From Blastococcus sp. TF02A-26 (GTDB lineage: Bacteria; Actinomycetota; Actinomycetes; Mycobacteriales; Geodermatophilaceae): a stretch of DNA of 64,000 bases. A program made the translations under genes and the position numbers. The DNA lies in NCBI RefSeq assembly GCF_003319125.1, contig NZ_QOHG01000005.1, positions 215,373 to 279,372 on the forward strand, read 5' to 3'. Position 1 is the first letter of the stretch. Every line of letters starts with the position of its first letter. Positions 29,496 to 37,777 of this stretch are shown here, piece after piece. The notes under the pieces were generated by a model that made no database searches, was not told the origin of the DNA, and saw nothing but the letters and a program-made list of their open reading frames with translations.

Positions 29496-30434
29496 CTACC
29501 GCAGGGTGATCTGCCGCGAGATCAGGCCGGCCCGGGCGCGACGTTCGTCGGCGGTCAGCGGGTCGGTCACCTGCAGCGCCTGCTCCAGCCGGGTCTGGAA
29601 GTCGGTCGCCGCGTCGGTCCAGTCGTCGGCCAGCGCGTCGGCCGGGAGGTCCCAGACGGGGACGACGAGGCCGTGCGCGCGGAAGGCGCCGGCGTAGCGG
29701 GTGCCCTCGCAGAGCAGGATCTCCTCGGACGCCGAGAGCCGGGCCAGCGCGTCGAGCAGCGGCTCCTCCGCCTCCGGCCGCACCCAGCGCAGGTGGGCCC
29801 GCTCACCGCTGGGCCGCACCCAGTAGGCCGCACCGAGGCCCGGCAGCATCACGGTGGGCAGCACGGCCTGGTTCGCCTGCTCCAGCCCGGCCTGCGCGGC
29901 CGGCGAGGGGTCGGCCCCCTCGAGCCAGAAGGCGAAGTCCTCGTGCACCGTCACGTCGAACGGCGCGTCGAGGTCGAGCAGCTCCTGGAGTCGCGGCCCG
30001 GACGAGCCCGCGGCACCGATCGGGCCCGGGTCCACCGGCGCGCCCTTGGGGGCCTCGAGCGCGGCGGCCAGGGCGGTCCCGAGGTCACGGCTGATGTCGT
30101 CGGAGGAGGTCGGCAGCTGGACGCCGAGCAGGATCTCGCCGTTGGCCCGCACCAGCGCCGGCGCACCGCCGGGCAGCACGCTGGCCAGCGTGACGTCGCG
30201 GCCGTCCGTCGTCCTCAGCGGCGCGGTCGCGGCCGGCACCAGCTCCCGCAGGGCCACCCAGTGCGGCTCGCCGGGGAGCCCCTCGAAGGGCCGGGTCACC
30301 GGCGGGGCGTAGCCGGAGCCGTGGCAGTGCTTGTAGCGGCGGCCGGAGCCGCACGGGCACGGCGCCTTGGGGTTGACCTCTCCCCCGGCGGCGGGGGCGG
30401 AGCTGGGCTTGCGGCGGGTCGCTGAGCGGGCCAT
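29496..30434 (-). CDS. SEC-C motif protein (DUF5926-like)
   Basis: A 312-residue cytoplasmic protein. Near the N-terminus (about residues 26-40) is a SEC-C zinc motif, PCPCGSGRRYKHCHG, the same module that ends SecA and binds ribosomes or SecB. The rest (about 45-312) matches the actinobacterial DUF5926 family and has no known activity. ATG 30434 gives MARSATRRKPSSAPAAGG; TACTCT lies six bases upstream, suggesting a leaderless mRNA. It is divergent from a P450 whose start is only 39 bases away. Confidence 0.83.
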   Translation of the reverse strand: MARSATRRKPSSAPAAGGEVNPKAPCPCGSGRRYKHCHGSGYAPPVTRPFEGLPGEPHWVALRELVPAATAPLRTTDGRDVTLASVLPGGAPALVRANGEILLGVQLPTSSDDISRDLGTALAAALEAPKGAPVDPGPIGAAGSSGPRLQELLDLDAPFDVTVHEDFAFWLEGADPSPAAQAGLEQANQAVLPTVMLPGLGAAYWVRPSGERAHLRWVRPEAEEPLLDALARLSASEEILLCEGTRYAGAFRAHGLVVPVWDLPADALADDWTDAATDFQTRLEQALQVTDPLTADERRARAGLISRQITLR

Positions 30435-30440
30435 GGCTCC

Positions 30441-30467
30441 AGAGTAGGGACCCCCGATCCGTAGGCT
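30441..30467. promoter_or_regulatory. Divergent leaderless promoters (SEC-C / P450)
   Basis: Minus strand TACTCT (30441-30446) lies six bases before ATG 30434. Plus strand TAGGCT (30462-30467) lies six bases before GTG 30474. Both genes therefore appear leaderless from a 39-base intergenic region. Confidence 0.5.
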
Positions 30468-30473
30468 CCGACG

Positions 30474-31682
30474 GTGACCGGCACGCCCCCGCCCCTGGAC
30501 CTGGCCGACCCCGCGGTGGTCGCCGACCCCTACCCCGCGTTCGCCGCCGCCCGGGCGCAGGCGCCGGTCCAGTGGCACGAGGGCCTGGGCCTGTGGCTGG
30601 CGTTCACCCACGCCGAGGCCGGCGCCGTCCTGCGCGACCGCCGGCTGGGCCGGATCTGGCGCGACCGGGAACCGGCCGAGCGGTTCGGGTCGTTCAACCT
30701 CATCCACCGCAACGCCATCCTGGAGATGGAGCCGCCGGACCACACCCGGCTGCGCCGGCTGATCAGCACCGCCTTCGCCCGCGGGCACGTCGAGCGGCTG
30801 CGACCCTGGGTGCAGGAGCTGGCCGGTCAGCTGGTCGACGGCCTGGTGGAGCGCTCCGCCGGCAGCCAGCCGGTCGACGTCCTCTCCGGCATGGCCGAGG
30901 AGCTGCCGGTCGCCGTCATCGCCGAGCTGCTCGGCGTCCCCGGCGCCGACCGGCCGCTGCTGCGGCCGTGGTCCAACGCGATCGTGAAGATGTACGAGTA
31001 CGGCCGGACGACGGCGGTGGAGGACGCCGCCGAGCGGGCCGCCGCCGAGTTCGTCGCCTACCTGCGGGACCTCGCCGCCGAGCGCCGGCGGGCACCCGGC
31101 GAGGACCTGCTCTCGCACCTGGTGTCGGTGCGCGACTCCCACGGCGACCGGCTCACCGAGGACGAGCTGGTCACCACCTGCATCCTGCTGCTCAACGCCG
31201 GGCACGAGGCCACCGTCAACGTCTCCGGCAACGGCCTGCTGGCCCTGCTCCGGCACCCCGACGAGCTGGCCCGCCTGCGCGCGGACCCCGACCTGCTGCC
31301 GACGGCGGTCGAGGAGCTCATGCGCTACGACTCGCCGCTCCAGCTGTTCGAGCGCACCGCGACCGAGGACGTCGAGATCGGCGGGGTGACCGTCGCCCGC
31401 GGGCAGAAGATCGCCGCGCTGCTGGGCAGCGCCAACCGCGACCCCGCCGTCTTCTCCGCGCCGGACACCCTCGACGTCGGCCGCACGCCCAACCCGCAGA
31501 TCTCCTTCGGCGCCGGCGTCCACTTCTGCATCGGGGCGCCGCTGGCCCGCGTCGAGCTCCAGGCCACCTTCGGCGCGCTCCTGGCCCGGACCTCCCGGCT
31601 GGACCTCGGCGCGACGCCCCACCGCCGGCCGGAGTTCGTGATCCGCGGGCTGGCCGAGCTGCCCGTCGTCCTCACCCGGTGA
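30474..31682 (+). CDS. Cytochrome P450
   Basis: A soluble bacterial P450 of 402 residues. The I-helix oxygen-binding motif is LLNAGHEATVN (A-G-x-E-x-T), the K-helix ExxR is EELMR, and the heme loop FGAGVHFCIGAPLAR carries the thiolate Cys near residue 352. It resembles the CYP105/107-type hydroxylases of Actinobacteria. No ferredoxin or reductase gene adjoins it, so redox partners are encoded elsewhere and the substrate is unknown. GTG 30474 follows a TAGGCT box. Confidence 0.94.
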   Translation: MTGTPPPLDLADPAVVADPYPAFAAARAQAPVQWHEGLGLWLAFTHAEAGAVLRDRRLGRIWRDREPAERFGSFNLIHRNAILEMEPPDHTRLRRLISTAFARGHVERLRPWVQELAGQLVDGLVERSAGSQPVDVLSGMAEELPVAVIAELLGVPGADRPLLRPWSNAIVKMYEYGRTTAVEDAAERAAAEFVAYLRDLAAERRRAPGEDLLSHLVSVRDSHGDRLTEDELVTTCILLLNAGHEATVNVSGNGLLALLRHPDELARLRADPDLLPTAVEELMRYDSPLQLFERTATEDVEIGGVTVARGQKIAALLGSANRDPAVFSAPDTLDVGRTPNPQISFGAGVHFCIGAPLARVELQATFGALLARTSRLDLGATPHRRPEFVIRGLAELPVVLTR

Positions 31683-31696
31683 GCCGGCCGGGTCAC

Positions 31697-31702
31697 TAGG
31701 GT
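31697..31702 (+). promoter_or_regulatory. Probable -10 box of leaderless membrane-protein gene
   Basis: TAGGGT, seven bases before GTG 31710, lying in the 27-base gap after the P450 stop. Confidence 0.4.
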
Positions 31703-31709
31703 CGCCCGG

Positions 31710-32192
31710 GTGGACGAGGGGCCCCGGCCGACCGTGCTCGGCATGACCCGCGAGGACAGGGCGTGGCTGTACGCCCTCTTCGGCGGCGGCGGGCTGGCGC
31801 TGCTCCTCGCCGCTCCCTGGCTGGCCGGGTGGCTGGACGCCGTGCCCTTCATCCCGTTCTCCGGCGTCCTGGACTGGCTCGCCTCGCTCGACTCCGCCGC
31901 GTGGTGGGTGCTGCGCCCCGCGATCGGCCTCGTCGCCGGCGTGGGCCTGGCCGCCTTCGTGATCGCGGACGAGTACCAGCTCGAGGTCGGGGACGACGCC
32001 GTCGTCGTGGTGCGCGGCCGGGACCGCCGACGGGTGTCCCGGGAGCAGGTGGTCGGCGTCTACCGGGAGCGCAAGAAGGTGGTCATCCACGGCACCGGCG
32101 GCCGCGTGCTGTTCGACCAGCAGGTCGAGGCGCCGAAGGACGCCGTCCGTGCGGCCTTCGCCGACCGCGGGTATCCCTGGGAGTCGGAGTAG
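31710..32192 (+). CDS. YqeB-like membrane protein
   Basis: A 160-residue protein with two predicted transmembrane helices (about residues 20-42 and 68-90), separated by an Asp/Trp-containing loop, followed by a soluble beta-rich tail. The tail (YQLEVGDDAVVVVRGRDRRRVSREQVVGVYRERKKVVIHGTGGRVLFDQQVE) resembles the PH-like domain of the YqeB family. Function is unknown; the family is common in Actinobacteria and Bacilli. GTG 31710 is supported by an upstream TAGGGT box. It may be co-transcribed with the P450. Confidence 0.75.
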   Translation: MDEGPRPTVLGMTREDRAWLYALFGGGGLALLLAAPWLAGWLDAVPFIPFSGVLDWLASLDSAAWWVLRPAIGLVAGVGLAAFVIADEYQLEVGDDAVVVVRGRDRRRVSREQVVGVYRERKKVVIHGTGGRVLFDQQVEAPKDAVRAAFADRGYPWESE

Positions 32193-32284
32193 GCGACCGT
32201 CGGCGGGTCCGGATCCGAACGTCGGGGGACGGGGAGCCCGTGCCGGTGCGCCTCCCCACGAGCAGCACCAGAGACGGAGGGCGC

Positions 32285-33622
32285 GTGGAGCGGGAGCGGC
32301 GTCGGGACGCGGCCGACCTCGTGCGCGACCACGGGCCCGGGCTGCTGCGCACCACCGTGCTGCTCACCGGCGACCGCGCGTCGGCGGAGGACCTGGTGCT
32401 CACCGCGGCCACCGGCGTCCGGCGGTCGACGGACGACCCCGCTGCGGCTCTCCGGGCGCTGGTGATCCGGACCTTCCTCAGCCGGCGGCGGCTCCTCGAC
32501 GGCGAGCAGGTGGTCGAGGGTGTCCGCCCCGACGCCGACCGCGACCCGGCGTACGCGCGAGCGGCCGAGCTGCGCGCAGCCCTGCTCCAGCTGGCGCCCC
32601 GCACACGCGCCGCCCTCGTGCTGCGCGTCGCGGAGGGCCTGGACGCCGAGCAGACCGCACGGCTGGTCCGGTCGGAGCCGGGCAGCATCGAGGCCGACGT
32701 CCACGACGCCGTGACCGCGCTGCGGCCCCTGCTGAGCCCCCGGGCCTCCCACCCGTCCGGTGCCGACGACACCGAGGAGCTGCGCGCCCGCCTGCACGCC
32801 CTCGCCGACGAGCTGACCTGGCTCGACCCGGCGGTGCCGGTCGAGGGCGTCGCCGCCCGGATCCGGCGCCGGCGGCGGACCCGCGTGGCGTCCGCGGGGG
32901 CCGTCGCAGCGGCCGCGGCGCTGCTGATCGGCGTCCCCGCGGTCCTCGGGCCGGCGCCCGCCCGGGAGGGGACCGGCACGGAGCCGGCCACGGAGGCGCG
33001 GACCCCGGAGCAGGCCGCCGCGGCGGCCGCGGCGGTGCAGGCCCAGCTCGAGGACGCCGTCGCCAGGATCGGTGCGGCGCCGGTCCTGACCTCCCCGGCG
33101 GAGTGGGACCAGTGGCTGCCCCGCGGACGGCCGCCCGAGGGGACGACGGGCCAGGAGGACGAGGGGACCTGTCCCCCGCTGTCCGACCGGCTGACCGCGG
33201 CCCTCGACGCACCGATGGGCTACTGGACCGGCGCACTGCCGCGCGGGCCGGTCGGCTGCACCTGGGTGCCGTCCCCGGGGCCACTGTCGGCCGGCGGGCC
33301 CTACGACTACCCCTACGTGCTCAGCGTCGGCTTCGTGCACGACCGGGACGGGACGTCGGTCGAGACGCTCCGGAGCACCTTCGCTCCCGGGGGCCCCGGC
33401 TCCCGCACCCTGTGCCCGTCGGCGGACCTGCCCGGCGAGAGCGCGCTCATCGGCTGCCCCGACGAGGAGGGACGCACCGACGTCCGCCTCCTGCTGGCCG
33501 TCCGCGACGCGCGCGACGCCGGCGTCTGGGTGCTGTCGGCGAGGGTCCAGCCGCAGACCGGGCGGTCGCCGGCCGACGCCTTGGCCGTGCTGACCGAGGC
33601 GGTGTCCACGGTCTACGGCTGA
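32285..33622 (+). CDS. Fused sigma-like / membrane sensor protein
   Basis: A 445-residue protein joining two parts that are separate genes immediately downstream. Residues 1 to about 155 align with an ECF sigma factor of the SigE-like type (GPGLLRTTVLLTGDRASAEDLV; ALLQLAPRTRAALVLRVAEGLDAEQTARLV). Region 2 and the sigma-4 recognition helix (RSEPGSIEADVHDAVTAL) are eroded compared with the paralogue (NCSRSTVNNHVTRGLAAL). Residues about 160-198 form a basic cytoplasmic segment, about 200-220 a single TM helix, and the rest an extracytoplasmic domain with conserved Cys (CPPLS, GCTWVP, LCPS, GCPD). The sigma part may no longer bind promoters. GTG 32285 shares the leader GAGACGGAGGGCGC with the paralogue. 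Confidence 0.8.
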   Translation: MERERRRDAADLVRDHGPGLLRTTVLLTGDRASAEDLVLTAATGVRRSTDDPAAALRALVIRTFLSRRRLLDGEQVVEGVRPDADRDPAYARAAELRAALLQLAPRTRAALVLRVAEGLDAEQTARLVRSEPGSIEADVHDAVTALRPLLSPRASHPSGADDTEELRARLHALADELTWLDPAVPVEGVAARIRRRRRTRVASAGAVAAAAALLIGVPAVLGPAPAREGTGTEPATEARTPEQAAAAAAAVQAQLEDAVARIGAAPVLTSPAEWDQWLPRGRPPEGTTGQEDEGTCPPLSDRLTAALDAPMGYWTGALPRGPVGCTWVPSPGPLSAGGPYDYPYVLSVGFVHDRDGTSVETLRSTFAPGGPGSRTLCPSADLPGESALIGCPDEEGRTDVRLLLAVRDARDAGVWVLSARVQPQTGRSPADALAVLTEAVSTVYG

Positions 33623-33742
33623 GCGGCTCACGATCGTCACCACCCCGGACCGGCCCGTTGCCGAACCGAGACCGAGCCGTGCTGGGGTGGATCACCCCTG
33701 CCGATGCGTCATCCCAGTGAGAGCACGGGAGACGGAGGGCGC

Positions 33743-34261
33743 GTGGCACGGGATCGGGACGACGGGTTCACCGACTTCGTCGTCGACTGCGGCCCCCGAC
33801 TGCTGCGCACCGCCGTGCTGCTGACCGGCGACCGGCACTCCGGCGAGGACCTGGTGCAGACCGCGCTCGCGCGGGCCTACGGGAAGTGGTCGACCGTCCG
33901 CGCCGCGGACGAGCCGATCGCCTACGTGCGACGCGTCATGGTCAACGCCCACCTGAGCCGGCTGCGCCGGCTGACCAGCACCGAGCAGGTCGTCGAGGCG
34001 GTGCCCGACCGTGGCGACGGCGCCGATCTCCAGGCCGCGCACGCCCAGGCCGACGAGCTCCGGACGGCGCTGCTGCGGCTCTCGCCGCGGATGCGGACCG
34101 CCGTGGTGCTCCGGTACTTCGACGACCTGAGCGAGGAGGAGACCGCACGGCTCATGAACTGCTCCCGCAGCACCGTGAACAACCACGTCACCCGGGGGCT
34201 GGCCGCGCTGCGCGGTCTGCTCGCCCCGGTGCCCGAGCCCACGTCGAGGAGGTCCTCGTGA
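33743..34261 (+). CDS. SigE-type ECF RNA polymerase sigma factor
   Basis: A 172-residue group IV sigma factor. Region 2 (about residues 8-75) reads DLVQTALARAYGKW and YVRRVMVNAHLSRLRR. Region 4 (about 105-160) has LSPRMRTAVVLRYFDDLSEEETARLMNCSRSTVNNHVTRGLAALRGLL, with an intact recognition helix. It directs transcription of an extracytoplasmic-signal regulon, probably including its own operon. GTG 33743 has GGAGGGCGC upstream. The stop overlaps the start of the membrane partner by four bases, the usual arrangement of a sigma factor and its anti-sigma or sensor. Confidence 0.92.
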   Translation: MARDRDDGFTDFVVDCGPRLLRTAVLLTGDRHSGEDLVQTALARAYGKWSTVRAADEPIAYVRRVMVNAHLSRLRRLTSTEQVVEAVPDRGDGADLQAAHAQADELRTALLRLSPRMRTAVVLRYFDDLSEEETARLMNCSRSTVNNHVTRGLAALRGLLAPVPEPTSRRSS

Positions 34262-35157
34262 CCGTGGAGCACGACCTCTCCGCCCGCCTGTCCGCCCTCG
34301 CCGACGACCTGACGTGGGCCGACCCCACGGTCTCCCCCGAGGCCGTGATCACCCGGCACCGCCGGCAGCGCCGCGCCCGCGCGGGGCTGGTCGCCGCCGC
34401 GGCCGCCGTGGTGGCCGTCGTCGTCGCCGTGCCGACGGCGATCGGCTCGCTCTCCGCCGAGCCCGGCGAGGCCGCGGGTCCAGGCGGGACGACGGCGCCG
34501 GCCACCACGGACGCCGAGGCAGTCGCCACGGAGGAGGCACGGGCGGCCGCCGCCGAGGCGTCCGCAGCGGCCGATGCGCGAGCCGAGGCCGAGGCCGCCG
34601 AGTTCGCAGCCTTCGGGGCCCAGGTCGGCGGGCCGCTCGTCCTGAGCGCCCCCGCGGCATGGGACTCGTGGGTACCGGGGGCCACTCCGGCTCCGGCCGT
34701 CCCCAGCGAGGAGGACGCGGCGACCTGCCCACTGCTGTCCCCGCGGTTCGGGGCGGCCCTCGGCGGGGAGTTCGTCCACGCGGCGGACGAGCAGCCCAGG
34801 GGGCCGGTCGGGTGCACGTGGTTCCCGGTCCCCCGGCCCGGCGAGGGCATGGACGACTACGTGTTCAGCGTGGTGCTCCTCCGCGACGGGACCACGGTCG
34901 ACGGGCTGCAGGCCGACTACGCCATGACGGCGTCGGGCCCCGCCCCGTGCTGGACGTCCACCGGGGACGACGGGACGTTGCTCGTCCGTTGCCCGGGCAT
35001 GGACGAGCGCTTCGGCCCCCAGTTGACCGTCGCCGTCCCGGACACCCGAGGCGCGGGCCTGTGGGTGCTCTCCGCGACCGCACAGCTCGACACCGGACGC
35101 CCCTCGGTCGAGGCGATGGCCGTGCTGGTCGAGGGGCTCCGGGCCACCTTCGGCTGA
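34258..35157 (+). CDS. Membrane partner/sensor of the SigE-type sigma factor
   Basis: A 299-residue single-pass membrane protein. A cytoplasmic N-terminus (LSARLSALADDLTWADPTVSPEAVITRHRRQRRA, about residues 5-38) precedes one TM helix (about 40-60). An Ala/Glu-rich spacer (about 85-120) and an extracytoplasmic domain with four conserved Cys (CPLLS, GCTWFP, PCW, RCPG) follow. It has no zinc anti-sigma HxxxCxxC motif. The position and GTGA overlap suggest an anti-sigma role, which is an inference. The same two cytoplasmic and extracellular parts occur in the fused upstream gene. Confidence 0.82.
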   Translation: MTVEHDLSARLSALADDLTWADPTVSPEAVITRHRRQRRARAGLVAAAAAVVAVVVAVPTAIGSLSAEPGEAAGPGGTTAPATTDAEAVATEEARAAAAEASAAADARAEAEAAEFAAFGAQVGGPLVLSAPAAWDSWVPGATPAPAVPSEEDAATCPLLSPRFGAALGGEFVHAADEQPRGPVGCTWFPVPRPGEGMDDYVFSVVLLRDGTTVDGLQADYAMTASGPAPCWTSTGDDGTLLVRCPGMDERFGPQLTVAVPDTRGAGLWVLSATAQLDTGRPSVEAMAVLVEGLRATFG

Positions 35158-35208
35158 CCGGCTACCCACGGGTAGAAGGTGGCGGCCGTCACTGGCACGA
35201 TCCAGGCC

Positions 35209-36825
35209 ATGCGCGGCCTGATGCAGGACTACCCCCTCACGATCGACGCGATCTTCCGGCACGTCGAGCAGCACTACGGCGACGGCACGATCGCCACGGC
35301 CGGACCCGACGGGGTCCACCGGGTCACCTACGCCGAGTGGGCCGACCGGACCCGGCGGCTGGGCGGGGTGCTCGACACCCTCGGCATCAGCGCCGACGGC
35401 CGGGTCGGCACCTTCGGCTGGAACAGCCAGCGGCACCTGGAGCTCTACTTCGCCGCGCCGTCCACCGGCCGTGTGCTGCACACGCTCAACATCCGGCTGT
35501 TCCCCGAGCAGCTCACCTACATCGCCAACCACGCCGAGGACGAGGTCGTCTTCGTCGACCGCTCGGTGCTCCCGCTGTTCTGGAAGCTCGTCGACACCAT
35601 GACGACGGTGAAGCACGTCGTCGTCATGGACGACGGCGGCGACAACGAGATCCCCGACGACCCGCGGGTGCTCGACTACGAGACCCTGCTGGCCGAGGCG
35701 CAGCCCGTCGACTTCTCCGTCACGGACGAGAACTCGGCCGCCTCGATGTGCTACACGAGTGGCACCACGGGGAACCCCAAGGGCGTCGTCTACTCCCACC
35801 GCTCGACGTTCCTGCACACGATGGGCGTGATGGCGCCCAACGCCTTCGGCCTCGGCATCCAGGACGTCGCGATGCCGGTCGTGCCGATGTTCCACGCCAA
35901 CGCCTGGGGCATCGCGCAGGCCGCTCCCGCCGCCGGCGCCTCGCTGGTCATGCCCGGCCCGATGATGCAGCCCGAGGCCCTGGCGAACCTGATCGTGGAG
36001 GAGGGCGTCACGTTCACCGCCGGCGTCCCGACGATCTGGCAGGGCGTGCTCCCGCACCTGGCCGGCCGCGAGCACAAGCTCCGCGAGATCGGCTGCGGCG
36101 GGTCCGCGGTGCCCAAGGCGCTGAGCGAGGCCTACCGCGAGCAGGTGGGGCTGTCGATCCTGCAGGCGTGGGGCATGACCGAGACCCACCCGGTCGCCTC
36201 CTCCGGCGTCCTGCCGCTGCGCTACGCCGGCGCCGACGACGCGACGAAGGCCGACCAGCGCGCCCGGGCCGGCATCCCCCTGCTGGGCGTGGAGGCCCGC
36301 ATCGTCGACGCCGACACCCTCGAGGCGCAGCCCTGGGACGACAAGGCCACCGGCGAGCTGCAGGTCCGCGGCCCGTGGTGCGCGCAGGACTACTACAACC
36401 CCGACGCGGGCGTGGAGCTCACCACGGCCGACGGCTGGATGAAGACCGGCGACGTCGCGGCGCTGGACGCGTTCGGCTCCATCCGGATCGCCGACCGCAC
36501 CAAGGACCTGATCAAGTCCGGTGGCGAGTGGATCAGCTCGGTGGACCTCGAGAACGCGATCATGAGCCACCCGAAGGTGAAGGAGGCCGCCGTCGTCGGC
36601 ATCCCGCACCCGAAGTGGGACGAGCGGCCGCTGGCCTGCGTCGTGCTCAAGGACGGCGAGGACGCCACCGAGGCCGAGATCCTCGACCACATCCGCCCGC
36701 TGGTCGCGAAGTGGTGGATGCCCGACGCGGTGGAGTTCATCGACGAGGTGCCCAAGACCAGCGTCGGGAAGTTCTCCAAGAAGGACCTGCGCTCGAAGTT
36801 CGCCGAGTACGAGCTCGAGAGCTGA
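35209..36825 (+). CDS. Fatty-acyl-CoA synthetase (AMP-dependent ligase)
   Basis: A 538-residue ANL-superfamily enzyme that adenylates a carboxylic acid and transfers it to CoA. The P-loop-like A3 motif is CYTSGTTGNPKGVVYSHRS, A5 is GMTETHP, A8 is GWMKTGDVAALD...RTKDLIKSGGEWISSVDLE, and the catalytic Lys is in KTSVGKFSKKDLR. The N-terminus MRGLMQDYPLT and length match the actinobacterial long- or medium-chain acid:CoA ligase group (FadD3/alkK-like). No beta-oxidation genes adjoin it, so chain-length preference is open. ATG 35209 is chosen by family alignment; GTG 35179 would add ten residues. Confidence 0.92.
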   Translation: MRGLMQDYPLTIDAIFRHVEQHYGDGTIATAGPDGVHRVTYAEWADRTRRLGGVLDTLGISADGRVGTFGWNSQRHLELYFAAPSTGRVLHTLNIRLFPEQLTYIANHAEDEVVFVDRSVLPLFWKLVDTMTTVKHVVVMDDGGDNEIPDDPRVLDYETLLAEAQPVDFSVTDENSAASMCYTSGTTGNPKGVVYSHRSTFLHTMGVMAPNAFGLGIQDVAMPVVPMFHANAWGIAQAAPAAGASLVMPGPMMQPEALANLIVEEGVTFTAGVPTIWQGVLPHLAGREHKLREIGCGGSAVPKALSEAYREQVGLSILQAWGMTETHPVASSGVLPLRYAGADDATKADQRARAGIPLLGVEARIVDADTLEAQPWDDKATGELQVRGPWCAQDYYNPDAGVELTTADGWMKTGDVAALDAFGSIRIADRTKDLIKSGGEWISSVDLENAIMSHPKVKEAAVVGIPHPKWDERPLACVVLKDGEDATEAEILDHIRPLVAKWWMPDAVEFIDEVPKTSVGKFSKKDLRSKFAEYELES

Positions 36826-36833
36826 CGGGCGAT

Positions 36834-36864
36834 TGCGCACTTCTGCACCGTGCAGAAGTGCGCA
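36834..36864. terminator. Perfect hairpin between convergent genes
   Basis: TGCGCACTTCTGCA (36834-36847) and TGCAGAAGTGCGCA (36851-36864) pair completely around CCG. It begins nine bases after the ligase stop and ends 13 bases before the rhodanese stop. Confidence 0.7.
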
Positions 36865-36876
36865 CTTGCCCGGAGG

Positions 36877-37218
36877 TCAGCGAGTGAAGGGGGGCTGGCC
36901 GGTCTCGCTCACCATGGGCCGGCCGATCGCCTCCCAGTCGCCCATCCCGCCGGCGACGTTCACCGCGTCGAAGCCGTTCTGGTTGAGCCAGCCGACGACC
37001 CGCGCGGAGCGGCCACCGCCCCGGCAGACCACGTAGAGCAGGTCGGCCTCGGGGACCTCGTCCAGCCGCGCGGGCACCTGCCCCATCGGGATGTGCGTCG
37101 CGCCCTCGACGTGCCCGTGCACCCACTCGTCGTCCTCGCGGACGTCGAGGACGACCGCGTCCTCGGGGACCTCGGCGGCGGACACGGTCGGGACCTGCTG
37201 CGGCATCACGACGTCCAT
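36877..37218 (-). CDS. Single-domain rhodanese
   Basis: A 113-residue rhodanese-fold protein, likely a sulfurtransferase. The strand VVLDVREDDEWVHGHVEGATHIPMGQ is typical. The active-site loop is VVCRGGGRSARVV, with the catalytic Cys and the six-residue loop expected for sulfur-carrying rhodaneses of the GlpE type. The C-terminus is AVNVAGGMGDWEAIGRPMVSE. It may supply sulfane sulfur for thiol metabolism. ATG 37218 is taken; ATG 37206 would remove four residues. Divergent from the PH-domain gene pair. Confidence 0.9.
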   Translation of the reverse strand: MDVVMPQQVPTVSAAEVPEDAVVLDVREDDEWVHGHVEGATHIPMGQVPARLDEVPEADLLYVVCRGGGRSARVVGWLNQNGFDAVNVAGGMGDWEAIGRPMVSETGQPPFTR

Positions 37219-37264
37219 CGTCCCACGCGGGCGGGGTCGCCTCCGGCTGGCAGCATGGGCGCCG

Positions 37265-37777
37265 ATGACCGCCACCGGCAGCGCCCCCGTCCGCGAGCCG
37301 GCCTGGCCCCTGCCGCGGGCGGCGATCCGGCTGTGGGTCACCCAGGGCGTGATCGGCACGGTGTTCTGGGCCGTCGTGCTCGTCCTCGCCCTGGCCCTCC
37401 TCCCCACCGACGACGCTCCGCTCTCGGCGCTGCCGTGGGCAGGTCCCGCGCTGCTGGCGCTGTACGCCGTCGTGGCGATCGGTCTCCAGCCGTGGATCCG
37501 CTTCCGGGTGCACCGCTGGGAGGTCACCCCCGAGGCGGTCTATGCGCTCACCGGCTGGCTGACCCGCACCTGGACGCTGGTGCCGATCGCCCGCATCCAG
37601 ACCGTCGACGTCACCCGCGGGGTGCTGCAGCAGGCGTACGGCCTGGCCACCGTCGCCGTCCTCACCGCGTCGTCGCAGGGCACCGTCCGGGTGCCGCACC
37701 TGCCGGCCGGCGTGGCCGAGCAGGTCGCGACCGACCTCGCCCGCCGGGCCGAGCAGGTCCGCGACGAGGCCACGTGA
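37265..37777 (+). CDS. PH-domain membrane protein (YdbS-like)
   Basis: A 170-residue protein with two TM helices (about residues 22-48 and 60-80) followed by a bPH_2 domain (FRVHRWEVTPEAVYALTGWLTRTWTLVPIARIQTVDVTRGVLQQAYGLATVAVLTAS). It corresponds to B. subtilis YdbS, which together with YdbT is linked to resistance to a membrane-active peptide. The stop overlaps the start of the YdbT-like gene (GTGA), so the pair is translated together and may form a complex. Confidence 0.85.
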   Translation: MTATGSAPVREPAWPLPRAAIRLWVTQGVIGTVFWAVVLVLALALLPTDDAPLSALPWAGPALLALYAVVAIGLQPWIRFRVHRWEVTPEAVYALTGWLTRTWTLVPIARIQTVDVTRGVLQQAYGLATVAVLTASSQGTVRVPHLPAGVAEQVATDLARRAEQVRDEAT

